Assembly: GCF_963678635.1 (NCBI RefSeq)
Contig: NC_087071.1
Span: forward strand, 682,001 to 746,000
DNA: 64,000 nucleotides
Origin: Symsagittifera roscoffensis
Lineage: Eukaryota > Xenacoelomorpha > Acoela > Convolutidae
Direction of reading: 5' to 3'
Numbering within the stretch: the first letter of the stretch is position 1; every line of letters starts with the position of its first letter. The position numbers were made by a program, and so were the translations under genes. Under the pieces are notes generated by a model that worked only from the letters and a program-made list of their open reading frames with translations, had not been told where the DNA came from and ran no database searches. Positions 8,847 through 18,335 of the stretch are shown piece by piece.

Positions 8847-9967
8847 GTGTATGATAATCCTGAGTATGGGTTATAAAATGTGATGTAACCAATTGTCTTT
8901 TTGGTATATCTGTCGTATTTATATATTACTTCAGTGGTTATAAATGGTGGTGGTAGTGATTGAGCTGTTATGTTTGGTGGATTTAATGGGTAGGGATGTT
9001 GAGTAATGTTGTTTAATTTAACTGTGATTTCAAACTTTAATTGTAAACTGTTTTGTTGGAGTATTTGGATATTGTGATCACGGATATCGTCGTGAATGTC
9101 TTGTCGGTATTGTAATCTATTAAGTGCCCAGTTGTGAAGGCGATTACTTTCTAGATGTTGTCCAAATAATGGTGGAGGTGCTGTAAATGTATTCCAATCT
9201 AGTCTTAAAGGGATATTTGTTGATGATTGCTCTCGATATCTAGCGTCGAGGTTATTTGGGAAATTTAAGTTAAAAGGTGGTGGTGAAATCTGGCTTATTG
9301 ATGGTGTTGATGGTAGTGATAATGTTTCTGGTAGTGATGAGGATGTTGTTGTATCCGTAGAAATATCTATTGGATCATTGACTAAATTTAGTTCACCTTG
9401 TGTGAATGAATGTGTTGTCCAATATGGTAGTCGTGATGCCTGGTTTGGGGGGTTAAAGGGATTTTCACGTATTTGTTCAGATGTTGGTGTTGAACCTAAG
9501 TAATCTGATGGTAGGCTTGAGGTGCTACGTTGTGAAAGAAGCGTAGGGGTTTCTGGTAATATACCAATGGGGTTTTCTGGAGTGTTTTGTGATGGGGATT
9601 GAGGTATATCAAAATGAACTCGGGGAGTTTGAAAATTTCTGTTTCGTCGAGGATGTATAATTTGTCTATTTATTTCGACTGTATTTTGGTTTTGACTAGG
9701 ATTTCTTATTCTACTTAATTCTTGTGGTAGTGTTGGGTATAAGTTATATGTTGGTTCGCTTAGAGGTGCTTGTCGTTGAACTGGTTCTAGTGGTTCTGAT
9801 AAACGAGCGTGTCGTTCATCAAAAGTGTATGGGTTATCTTGAAAGGAAATTCGTGTAGATGTTTGAGGATTTTGGGTAGTTGAAGGTGTTGTTGGATTAT
9901 CTTGGGATGATGTCGGTGAAGACTGACTTTGTGACTGTTGGGTAGCAATTTTTGATAGCTTTTTGGT
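8834..9967 (-). CDS. Methionine-less 377-codon ORF D, Pro/Ser/Thr/Gln-rich
   Basis: I translated this stretch by hand. The frame is open from just after a TAG (9,968-9,970) to a TAA at 8,834-8,836 and contains no ATG at all. Its N-terminal 300 residues are rich in Pro, Ser, Thr, Gln and Asn. The end is more structured (charged helix-like stretch, then KYDRYTKKTIGYITFYNPYS). The last 13 nt overlap the envelope start. Without a methionine it must be entered by splicing, TAG readthrough, frameshifting or a non-AUG start. A possible splice acceptor, CTACCCAACAG, lies near its beginning. It has the same compositional style as ORF F. Family unknown. Confidence 0.7.
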   Translation of the reverse strand, partial: TKKLSKIATQQSQSQSSPTSSQDNPTTPSTTQNPQTSTRISFQDNPYTFDERHARLSEPLEPVQRQAPLSEPTYNLYPTLPQELSRIRNPSQNQNTVEINRQIIHPRRNRNFQTPRVHFDIPQSPSQNTPENPIGILPETPTLLSQRSTSSLPSDYLGSTPTSEQIRENPFNPPNQASRLPYWTTHSFTQGELNLVNDPIDISTDTTTSSSLPETLSLPSTPSISQISPPPFNLNFPNNLDARYREQSSTNIPLRLDWNTFTAPPPLFGQHLESNRLHNWALNRLQYRQDIHDDIRDHNIQILQQNSLQLKFEITVKLNNITQHPYPLNPPNITAQSLPPPFITTEVIYKYDRYTKKTIGYITFYNPYSGLSYTCIF

Positions 9968-9975
9968 CTATTCTT

Positions 9976-10164
9976 TTAGTGAAAAAGTTTATGTTTATTA
10001 TAGTATTCTTCTAAGAAAAGAATTAGGAGGATTGTTGCTAGAGCGAATGTGATGATTGCTTTCTTTATACATTTGCATATGGTCAAAATGAGGGATGATA
10101 GAAATGTTATGAAAATTACAAATAGTAGAAAAATATCAGTTCTACTGAAAATAGTTCGTATCAT
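9976..10164 (-). CDS. Small membrane protein ORF, 62 aa
   Basis: The ATG overlaps the stop of the 76-aa ORF in an ATGA (10,161-10,164). The 62 residues have two hydrophobic stretches (about 11-28 and 35-52) separated by CKCIKK. The protein looks like a viroporin-like or small double-spanning membrane protein, but this is shape only. The next frame (ORF D) starts 8 nt after its stop. Confidence 0.5.
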   Translation of the reverse strand: MIRTIFSRTDIFLLFVIFITFLSSLILTICKCIKKAIITFALATILLILFLEEYYNKHKLFH

Positions 10165-10391
10165 TTAGACAAGTTGTATGAATCGTACCTGTGGATATAA
10201 TCAAGGGTTTTTGAAAGTTGGAGAAATAGTTCGAATATAGTGTAGAAAATTAAAAAAATATTACAAAAAATGATAAAGATTATTAGAAAAGATTCAAGGA
10301 TATCAAAAAGAAATATTATGAAAGTTTCAAGTATCGTAAAAAATAGTTTGATGTTTGTGATAATTTTTGTGACTGTTTGATAGAAGAGCAT
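10161..10391 (-). CDS. Small membrane protein ORF, 76 aa
   Basis: It is a Phe/Ile/Leu-rich protein with nearly continuous hydrophobicity from about residue 15 to 60, broken by Glu at regular intervals, and a polar C-terminus. It overlaps the next ORF by 4 nt. AT-rich DNA can produce such hydrophobic frames by chance, but the paired ATGA-linked arrangement inside a young element argues for a real gene. Function unknown. Confidence 0.45.
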   Translation of the reverse strand: MLFYQTVTKIITNIKLFFTILETFIIFLFDILESFLIIFIIFCNIFLIFYTIFELFLQLSKTLDYIHRYDSYNLSK

Positions 10392-10984
10392 TTAAGAAAT
10401 GACTTCTTGATCGAATATTTTTTGTTGTTTGGGGCAATTTTTAAGTGTGGTCGGATTATTTATTGGTTTTTTGACAAGTGGGTTGAGTTTTGTGAAAAAT
10501 TGTTGGGGGCAATTTTTATGGTGATCGGGAGGTCTTCTTTGTCTTTATTTTCATTTGTCAAATGATCTGGGGTATTTTTGAGATTTTTATACTTTAGGCT
10601 AAATAAAATGGTCGTTCTTTTACTTTAGGCTAATTTAACATATTTGTTTGGGGGATATTTGAGGTCTGAGTTGGGGAAATATTGTTGATCTTTGGTTTAT
10701 TAGATAAGGGAGGGTTATGATATTATGGTGATATTTATTTTAGTTGTCAAGTTGGAGTGGTTTGCTTATTTTTGACCTGGAGGTCGTAAAGTTATAGTTA
10801 TAGATATGCCTGGAGTTTAATATCGTTCGTCTAGTTGGTTTGTGTTAGAGTTAGAGAAGGTGACGGATTGGATGAATCCTATTGGCTAATTATGAACTAG
10901 AATCGCTGCGTGTTTGTCAGCATGTTATTTTGAAAAATGAAAGTGTAAAATGTTTCAGAGGTGCAAAGATTATTAAATGTAGAA
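10392..10984 (-). other. Intergenic part of the element with short direct repeats
   Basis: No long sense frame is present. GGGGCAATTTTT occurs at about 10,431 and 10,507, and TACTTTAGGCTAA at about 10,590 and 10,621. These could be remains of duplications or binding sites. It would suit a splice-acceptor and leader region for the downstream genes. Confidence 0.35.
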
Positions 10985-11335
10985 TCAAAGTTGTTTTTGA
11001 AATTCAACTTTCTTTAATATTTTAGATTGTGGGATGAATAATTTATAATTTTTACGTGGTTGATTTCTAAGTCGTGAAGACTCTCTATGTTCTGATTTGT
11101 CGATTTGTTCTTGGGGTATTATTTGTTCTGTCATTTTTCTATTTTTTCTTTCTTTTTGAGATGTATTTTGGTCTAGATTTTTTGTATTGTTTTTTGTGGT
11201 GGTTGATTTTGTATTTTGATTTCCGAGGTGAATATCATTTTGTTCCTTTGTTGTATTTTCCGTATGTGGGTTATTTTGAATAACTTTTAAAACTGTAAAA
11301 GAATATAATTGAGTGTGATTTATCGGGGGCGGCCT
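10985..11335 (-). pseudogene. Probable C-terminal tail of pol (integrase end)
   Basis: An open frame of 116 codons runs in the +1 frame relative to the gag-pol ORF and ends with TGA at 10,985-10,987. It has no Met near its start, is rich in Asn, Thr, Lys and Gln, and ends with SSRLRNQPRKNYK-type basic text, like the disordered tails after the integrase of Ty3/gypsy polyproteins. Its overlap with the end of the RT frame suggests a deletion junction near 11,290-11,325. Identification rests on position and composition only. Confidence 0.4.
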
Positions 11336-14300
11336 TCAGATTTTCGTTCTGAAGTATTTGGTGATATTTTTCTAAAACATTGAACATTTCCTCTTTTGTC
11401 TGTGATTGCATAAAAACATCGTCTAAATAGGTGATTGCGTTTTTCTTGAGTATTAGTGGTCGAAAAATTTTGCTCATAAAAGCTGAAAATGCTGCTGGTC
11501 CTATGGATATTCCATAGAATAAGCGGTTGAATTCGTATTGTTGGTTTCCAATAACAAATTGTGTTAAACGTCGTGATTGTTCATCTAATGGCATTTGGTT
11601 ATATGCACTGTTCATATCGGCGGTGGTAAAGTATTTTCCGTTTATTTTTGTTAAAATAACTTGTATTGGTTCAATGGGCCAATTACACTTTGATTCATCT
11701 ATGAGTGAGTTGAGGTATCTAGCATCGAGAACAATTTTTAATGATTCTCCTTTGGCTAGAATGATAACAGGGTTGATAAATGTGTTGCCTTTTGGTTGTT
11801 CTTCTTTGTTTACTGGTGATATAATGTTGTATTGTTCTAAAATGTCGAGTAATCTGTTCACTTTATCGTGTAAGTGAATTGGTACTTTACTTGCTCTTTG
11901 TTTTTTGAAAACTGCGTCTGGTTTTAATGGGAGATGTAGTGATGAGCTGATTTTGCCAACATCAAATTTGGATGTTGCATAGACTGATGAATATTTAATT
12001 AGCTGTTTGGCTAGTTTTTCAAATTCGTCTTGTGTTATTTGTGAATGTTGGAAATTAAACATTGTTAAAAATTTCTGTTGGTTCTCTGTGTAGTTACTTA
12101 TGTTGAATGTAGGTTTGAAATATGGGGTTTTTGTGAAATAATCCGTATTTCTGTTTTCGTTACTTATTATATTATTTATAGATAATTCTTCATTAAGGAT
12201 TGTGGATTGGCAAATATCTAGTAATTGGAGTATATTATTTACACGATATGCTTTTTCGTGTATTGGTGATATTGTAGCGTTGGTTTCGCAATAGCCTAAA
12301 AGTCCTAAAGGTAATGTTACTTGGTAAGGTGTATTGTTGTATACATGTAAGGAAATAATATCTGAATTCGAGTTTTTCAAATATTTTATTGATGAGATTG
12401 TGATTTTGAAAAATTTATGAATAGGTTTGAATTCAAAATCTGACATATAAAATTTTTGTTTGTTTTGCTTTTTATCATATTGGTGAACTTGCTTTATTGA
12501 AAAATTGTATCTGTTTCCTGATAGTGGTTTCAAGTGTTTTCTTTGTTGGTTATATATTGGATAGAATTTTGAAAAGAATGGTGGTTGTTTATTTAATCTT
12601 TGAAAAAATGTTAGGGATGTGTCTTTTGTTTTTGTATATTTATCTTTGATTAATATTTTACTATTCAAGATGTTGATTGTTGGTATATATTTAGAGATAA
12701 ATGGTATTCCAATGATATTGTGTTTAATATCAGTGATATGGAATATTTGTTTAAATGGTTTGGTTAAAATTTTGTTTTGCTCCATTGTTCTTGTGGGGAG
12801 AAGAAATAATTGAATTTTTCCGTAGTTTATTAATGTTGATCCTTGTGCTGTTGCTAGTTTGCTGGAGGTTTCAAGAGGCGTTAGCTTTGGGTGTAAGGTT
12901 TTTATTTCATTCCATGTGGGAATGTTTATTATATTTGATTCTGCTCCTGAATCAATTAAAAAATCAATTTCAAGATCTGGTGGTTGAAATTCTTTGCTTC
13001 TTGGACTTTCTAAAAGAAATGGTATTGTCCAAATTTTTTCTTTGGGTTGTTCTTTTTGTATGTTTTGATAGATGTGATTTGTATTCAAGCATTTTGTTTT
13101 TTCGTTCCCATTGGGTTGATTTGTAGTGTTTATTTCATTAGTTTTTTGTGTCGTCGGTGTGGAATGGACGGGTTCAATATAATAATTGTGAAGGAGTTCT
13201 GATTGATTCTCATATATGTGTGATGAAAAAGGTTGTTCATATATAACAGGTTCATAGTCATTTTCGACTTTTATCATATTGATGGAGAGAGTGTTTTCTG
13301 CATCGCTTTCTGAATCTGATGATCCACAGTTTATTTGATTGAGTTGTAACGTATCAGTTACTGTGTCATCAATACCTGGAGGGTCTGATGTTGTTTCTGG
13401 ATTAGATTGTACTTGATTAACATGTCTTTGATGTTTAGGTGTACTACTTCTGTGGCGATTATTAGAATTATTATAGTTATTATTATTCCGGTGTGGTGAT
13501 TGGGAATAATTTCTATAACGATTATTATAACTTGAGTGTCGATTTTGTGAATTATTTCGCGATCTGTTTTGGTAATTATTGTTTGGTCTGTTATAGTTCG
13601 ATCTATTATATGAGTTATTCCTTGATTGATTGTTCGGGTAATTCTGGTTTCGGTTGTTTGAATAACTTCTATTCCGATTATTGGAGTAGTTTCTATTCCT
13701 ATTGTATGATGAATTTCGTGATTGATTGTTTGGATAGTAATTGTTTCTTGATTGGGAATTAGATCTAGAAACAAATCGTTGTGTATTTGAATTTGATCTG
13801 GAGTAGTTATTTCGACTATTTGGTCTATTGTAGTGATTTTGTGATGAATTTTGCTTGTTTCTTCGTTCTGGTGATCTTCCTCTATAACTTGAGTTATATG
13901 GTGATTGATTTCTTGTATAGTTTGTATTGTTCGGGAGTGGTTTTCCTGAACTGTTGTTGCTGTAGACTGTTTTGTTCGGTAGATTTTGATCTTTTTTCAT
14001 GTATTGATAGAATGATTTATTTGGTTCTTTATATTTTTGAGGTTTATTTTGATTGTCTTGCTGTTTTTGTCTACATTCAGAAATACTATGTCCGTATCGT
14101 CGGCAATAATTACACCATTTTTTGAAAGATGGTTTGCCTTTAAAGTTTGGGTGTTTTTCGTAAATATTGAGTATTTCAGTGATTTTTTCAAAGAGGTCTG
14201 TATCTGATTCCTGTATATTGTTTATATTTGCGGAAGCTGTTTCAATTCTGTTAACGTATTGTAATTTCAGATTTTCCGTTTCTTCGAGTTTCATCGTGAT

Positions 14301-16679
14301 TTCTGCTTGTTCTAGTTTGTCTACTAGTTTTCGAAAATCTAAATCGGGTTCTCGAATTGAAGAAGGATGGGATGCTCTCTTTTTTATTGCTATTTTCCTT
14401 AATTGTGTTGTTAAGGTCATCATTAAGATTTCTGTCATCTTTGTGTTTTTATAGTCATGTGTATTTAATGAATATGCTTTTCGAACTAGTGTTTCGATTC
14501 GTACTGCTAATTGCTTGATGGTTTCGTTTGGTAATCTGCGAATTTCATTACATAAAACTCTTTGTTGTTGTTTGTTTCTTTCGGAGTCAAACATTTTTGA
14601 AAATTCTTGTGTAAACCTTTTCCAATTTGATTTTATTTCTATAGGCAATACTGAAAACCATTTTTGGGCTGCGCCATCTAAAGTTGTTTGTATTAACGCT
14701 GTGCGTCGATGTATCCAGTTTTGATGTAGTGGCGTATTAATTGGTTCAGGTCCTATATTTAAAATCAAATTTGCTGTTACTGCATTTAAATAATCTTCTA
14801 CAGAATATTCAGGGTCTGTTCCTGTGAATACCATTAAAGGTTTATTTGATGTTATTGATGATCCACCCATAAGGTATGGATTCATAGTCATTTGTAATGA
14901 TTCTGCTGCATTTGGCATTTGAGAAAAATTTGAAAGTTGATTTCTTGTTATTTCGTGTTGTTGAAGATAATATGGGAGTGGTATTTCATTTTGCATTTGT
15001 GTTGGTTGGTACGAGTTTGCAATCATTGGGTTTTGTTGCTGAATTGGTTGAAAAGATTGTGTATTAATTGGGTTTTGTTGCTGAATTGGTTGTTGATTTT
15101 GTGTATCTATTGGTTGTGGAGAAAAAATTCTATTATATGTATGTGGTTTCTGTATTCCTTGTCCACGATATTCTTGATTATAGGGTGCAAATATATCTGG
15201 TTGTAAAAAATCATCATCTGAGGATAAGTAATCCATTTGATAAGATGTTTGTTTTTTATTTTTATTTTGTTGAAAAAATGGATAGTTTTCACTACGATCC
15301 TGTGGAGGATGTAAATTTGTTTGGAAATTTACTGAATTAGGTGGTGCCATTGGGTTATCCCAGTTTCGAGATCTTGTATAATTACTAAATTTTTTTCGTG
15401 GTTGATAATTTGTTTTTGATGGATGTGTGTAATTATAATTATGGTCTGCAAAGTTGTTTCTAGTGAACGTTTTGCGTGTTTTTGGCGGTATTGTCATGGG
15501 TCTGTATGTTTGGTAATCCATGTGTGAATATTTTGGGGCAACCGAAGGTTTAACGGTTGATTGTAAGGTTACCTGTGTTTGTGAAGGGTTTGTATTTCTT
15601 GGTGTTGTTAAGTTTGGACGTATTGGTGAAATACTTTGTTGTGTAGTTGTTGTGTGTACGATTTCTTCATTTATGAAGTGTGATGGTGTCTGGATATCTT
15701 GTTGAGTAAGATTCCTAGTTCCATTGAGGTTTTCATTGTGTATGACTGTAGAGTTTAAACTATTATTTTGCATATCGGGTAAAAATGTATTATAGTTTAA
15801 TGGTGTTGCATCAATGGTTAATGGTATTACTCTTACATAATCTCTTACATAAGATATCGTACTTATTGCTTGACTTGAGATTGATTGTGGGAAGTTTATG
15901 AATGCGGGATGAGACCATTCGGGGTCCCAAACATAGTCTGATTGTTCTGTAATGGCAGTATCATCGTTTGAGTTTTGGGGTCTAAAATTTTTTCTTGCTT
16001 GTGAAATTAAATCAATATTATGTGTGAAATAATCTATTATGAACCATGCCAAAATTTTTTGTAAGTCGTGTTTTGTATGTTGTGAAACTTCATCTTTCGT
16101 GAAATTTTCTTTAATTATATTTAGAAAACTAGAGAGTAGTGTGATTTCATGTCGTACTCTTATATGTTTAGATGTTTCTGTCGGTGAGACATTTGGTATC
16201 TGGATTTCGTTTTCTAATATCGAGATATAACTATATATTATCGCAAAAACTTCATTGGTGAATATGGAGTTTGCTCTTTGTGAGTTATGATATTGGATGC
16301 TTTTTATATATTCTGAGAATACTTTTGAAAATTCTAAATCAAGGTCGTCTGTTTGAATTATATATTTACTGTGATTCTGGTTTGGTGAGCTGAATTCTAT
16401 GGAGTAGATTCCGTATTGTTGTGTTAGGTTACATATATCTTTTAGATAGTGATCGATAATTTGTCTTTTGATTTTTACATCTGGGAACTCTGTTTTACAT
16501 GGACTGATTCCGGGTTCAAACAAATTTAAGAGTAAATTTTTGCAAAATATATGCTGTCCTCTATCAGTGGTTGCATCTACTATAAAGGGGAAGATATCAT
16601 CATCATCTGGACTTTCTTCACCTGGGGTGTGCGTTGAGCTCATTTTTTCGTTCGATGACTGTTCATATGTAATTATCAA
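11271..16679 (-). CDS. gag-pol: Gag-protease-reverse transcriptase polyprotein, 1,802 aa, truncated pol
   Basis: Residues 1-250 are a matrix-like domain and 250-600 a Gln/Pro/Asn-rich linker. About 606-800 is a Ty3/gypsy capsid, with TLDGAAQKW and a following long helical part. The zinc knuckle CNYCRRYGHSISEC is at 856-869 (CX2CX4HX4C). About 905-1,085 is an Asn/Arg/Ser-rich low-complexity stretch. Retropepsin starts with DSGAE at 1,243, with the second motif HNIIGIPF about 78 residues later. RT spans about 1,606-1,790 with catalytic YLDD at 1,751-1,754. The frame then stops at residue 1,802 before the RT thumb and connection, RNase H and integrase. Gag and pol share one frame. The start overlaps the upstream basic ORF by 17 nt. 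Confidence 0.92.
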   Translation of the reverse strand: MIITYEQSSNEKMSSTHTPGEESPDDDDIFPFIVDATTDRGQHIFCKNLLLNLFEPGISPCKTEFPDVKIKRQIIDHYLKDICNLTQQYGIYSIEFSSPNQNHSKYIIQTDDLDLEFSKVFSEYIKSIQYHNSQRANSIFTNEVFAIIYSYISILENEIQIPNVSPTETSKHIRVRHEITLLSSFLNIIKENFTKDEVSQHTKHDLQKILAWFIIDYFTHNIDLISQARKNFRPQNSNDDTAITEQSDYVWDPEWSHPAFINFPQSISSQAISTISYVRDYVRVIPLTIDATPLNYNTFLPDMQNNSLNSTVIHNENLNGTRNLTQQDIQTPSHFINEEIVHTTTTQQSISPIRPNLTTPRNTNPSQTQVTLQSTVKPSVAPKYSHMDYQTYRPMTIPPKTRKTFTRNNFADHNYNYTHPSKTNYQPRKKFSNYTRSRNWDNPMAPPNSVNFQTNLHPPQDRSENYPFFQQNKNKKQTSYQMDYLSSDDDFLQPDIFAPYNQEYRGQGIQKPHTYNRIFSPQPIDTQNQQPIQQQNPINTQSFQPIQQQNPMIANSYQPTQMQNEIPLPYYLQQHEITRNQLSNFSQMPNAAESLQMTMNPYLMGGSSITSNKPLMVFTGTDPEYSVEDYLNAVTANLILNIGPEPINTPLHQNWIHRRTALIQTTLDGAAQKWFSVLPIEIKSNWKRFTQEFSKMFDSERNKQQQRVLCNEIRRLPNETIKQLAVRIETLVRKAYSLNTHDYKNTKMTEILMMTLTTQLRKIAIKKRASHPSSIREPDLDFRKLVDKLEQAEITMKLEETENLKLQYVNRIETASANINNIQESDTDLFEKITEILNIYEKHPNFKGKPSFKKWCNYCRRYGHSISECRQKQQDNQNKPQKYKEPNKSFYQYMKKDQNLPNKTVYSNNSSGKPLPNNTNYTRNQSPYNSSYRGRSPERRNKQNSSQNHYNRPNSRNNYSRSNSNTQRFVSRSNSQSRNNYYPNNQSRNSSYNRNRNYSNNRNRSYSNNRNQNYPNNQSRNNSYNRSNYNRPNNNYQNRSRNNSQNRHSSYNNRYRNYSQSPHRNNNNYNNSNNRHRSSTPKHQRHVNQVQSNPETTSDPPGIDDTVTDTLQLNQINCGSSDSESDAENTLSINMIKVENDYEPVIYEQPFSSHIYENQSELLHNYYIEPVHSTPTTQKTNEINTTNQPNGNEKTKCLNTNHIYQNIQKEQPKEKIWTIPFLLESPRSKEFQPPDLEIDFLIDSGAESNIINIPTWNEIKTLHPKLTPLETSSKLATAQGSTLINYGKIQLFLLPTRTMEQNKILTKPFKQIFHITDIKHNIIGIPFISKYIPTINILNSKILIKDKYTKTKDTSLTFFQRLNKQPPFFSKFYPIYNQQRKHLKPLSGNRYNFSIKQVHQYDKKQNKQKFYMSDFEFKPIHKFFKITISSIKYLKNSNSDIISLHVYNNTPYQVTLPLGLLGYCETNATISPIHEKAYRVNNILQLLDICQSTILNEELSINNIISNENRNTDYFTKTPYFKPTFNISNYTENQQKFLTMFNFQHSQITQDEFEKLAKQLIKYSSVYATSKFDVGKISSSLHLPLKPDAVFKKQRASKVPIHLHDKVNRLLDILEQYNIISPVNKEEQPKGNTFINPVIILAKGESLKIVLDARYLNSLIDESKCNWPIEPIQVILTKINGKYFTTADMNSAYNQMPLDEQSRRLTQFVIGNQQYEFNRLFYGISIGPAAFSAFMSKIFRPLILKKNAITYLDDVFMQSQTKEEMFNVLEKYHQILQNENLKAAPDKSHSIIFFYSFKSYSK

Positions 16680-17085
16680 TGTGTCTAATTGGTTGATTCC
16701 AATTGTATAAATGTACTGGTTTGTGTTTATACTGCTTTTTTATTCTTCTTTTTCCTCTTTTTGATGAATTTGAAGTTGTTTCTGAGTCGGAGAAATATAA
16801 TTGATCGTGAATTGGGCAATTTTTATCTATTGATTCTTTTAGTTTATAAAGTTCGTCTAAACTGTTGGTTTCTGATTCTGAAAATGCGTTTCGATTTTTT
16901 GAAAATCTTTTTCGTGTTATTTGTCTTTGTTTAGTTATTATTTTTCTCTTTAGTGTTTGTCGTTTTGTTCGAATGTATCCAACTGTTTGTGTATGAGGTG
17001 TGATTACAAGGTCGTATTTTTTGTTATCTATTTCACAATTGTGTAAAACGATTGTTTGTTTATTTCCTAGGTTTTTAAATGACAT
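16663..17085 (-). CDS. Basic accessory protein ORF B upstream of gag, 140 aa
   Basis: The first substantial ORF after the leader. It has two basic clusters (about residues 40-65, KRQTLKRKIITKQRQITRKR, and about 109-120, KRGKRRIKKQYK) and an acidic Ser-rich stretch between them (DSETTSNSS). The arrangement would suit an RNA-binding or nuclear protein, analogous in position only to retroviral regulators. It overlaps the gag-pol start by 17 nt, allowing frameshift or reinitiation coupling. No homologue is recognised. Confidence 0.6.
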   Translation of the reverse strand: MSFKNLGNKQTIVLHNCEIDNKKYDLVITPHTQTVGYIRTKRQTLKRKIITKQRQITRKRFSKNRNAFSESETNSLDELYKLKESIDKNCPIHDQLYFSDSETTSNSSKRGKRRIKKQYKHKPVHLYNWNQPIRHIDNYI

Positions 17086-18014
17086 AAGGTTAAGGATGAC
17101 GGATGCAAAAGGTTGTTAAATGATTTCTATTTGCTTAAACTGTTAGTCCTTACGATTTTTTTGTTAGCTTAACCTGGGTCTATTTGTTCAGGGTTGGAGA
17201 GAAAAGTATATCTATTCCGAAGAATGATTTTTTACTTTCTCGTGGCTAGTATAAGCTAAGGTGTTAACTTACTTTATCTTACTTAGGGGTAGTGATTGTG
17301 TTCAGGGTTGGAGAATAGTAAATCGATCCACAAGGTTCAGGTATAATTAGAACGCGAGTAGTTCGTTAGATACTATTTTAAACTTACTAAGTCTAAGATT
17401 TATCCTGGGTCTGGTAAGAGGGGGGATCAAGTGAAGGATGAATAACCGAAGTTCTTCACTGTTTATCCTAATTTGAATGATTAGTTTTGTTCAAAAATTT
17501 CTATTAGTCCTGGGTTTTTAGAAAGGGTTGGATAGTGAATCGACGTTTGAGGTCGTTAGACACTAGTTAAGTGGGTGGGGGAGAACAAAGTTGTTCTTTT
17601 TGATCCAAGGATAGGCCTTGATGATCAAGTTTTAAATTTAATTAAATAGAAAATTATTTAAGATCCAAGGATAAGCCTTGATGATCTGATTTTAAAATTA
17701 AGTGAATTTAAGTTTAAATAATGATTTAAATTTGTGTAGAGAAAAGATTTAGTGTTTTTATGATATTAGTGAGCTTATGAATGCTGTTATGTTTAGGCGA
17801 TGAAGCTGGAACAACAGGATGATTTATAATTACTAACCATTTACTGTCATGCTACTAATTTTTATTTTGATTTTTCAATAAATATTTTTCAAACATGTTT
17901 TGTATATTACTGCAGAATTTAGGAAAACGATCTGAGATCTTTTTATCAATCGTTATTGTATATTAATAATTTTGTTTAGCGCCTGAAATGATTTTGAACA
18001 TTGACTTCAAAATT
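17086..18014 (-). other. 5' leader of the retroelement with internal repeats
   Basis: No long ORF is visible. Degenerate copies of TTCAGGGTTGGAGA occur near 17,191 and 17,301, with a weaker one near 17,525. ATCCAAGGATAGGCCTTGATGATC and its A-variant occur near 17,602 and 17,662 (43-61 nt apart). Such repeated structured leaders often hold packaging or translation signals; that role is inferred. Confidence 0.4.
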
Positions 18015-18248
18015 TTATGTTTGCAAATGAAAATCTAAATTCATTGCTAGTAGTATTCTAAATACAAAAGTTTGTGTTGGCTTTTGCCGAACTATCATAT
18101 AACTATATGGTAAGTTTCTACTTTGTCGTATGTCGTCTCTGGTTCGAGGTCTTCTTCCAATTCCGGGTAGTTCTGTTATCGTTCGGAATATTGGCTCTGA
18201 TCTATTGAGTCGTAGAGACATTTCGATTAAATTATCGTCGTATAACAT
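18015..18248 (-). CDS. Small leader ORF A, 77 aa
   Basis: It lies 76 nt inside the PBS, as the first ORF of the genomic RNA. It has Arg-rich text in the middle (GIGRRPRTRDDIRQSR) and a hydrophobic end. It could be a leader peptide, an upstream regulatory ORF, or a first coding exon spliced onto the methionine-less ORF D. No homologue is recognised, and chance cannot be excluded. Confidence 0.35.
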   Translation of the reverse strand: MLYDDNLIEMSLRLNRSEPIFRTITELPGIGRRPRTRDDIRQSRNLPYSYMIVRQKPTQTFVFRILLAMNLDFHLQT

Positions 18249-18323
18249 TTTGTAAATGTTTTGTCTAAATTCTAATCTATTATTGGTTAATTCTAAGCTA
18301 TTAAGGTATTGTTCGAGACTTAT

Positions 18324-18333
18324 GGTCGCACCA
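18324..18333 (-). promoter_or_regulatory. Primer-binding site
   Basis: On the minus strand, TGGTGCGACC follows the LTR end after a 2-nt gap. TGG pairs with the tRNA CCA end, implying a tRNA ending GGTCGCACCA. Further in, TCTCGAAC resembles the complement of a tRNA T-loop, so complementarity may be longer. I cannot name the tRNA. Confidence 0.75.
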
Positions 18334-18335
18334 GA

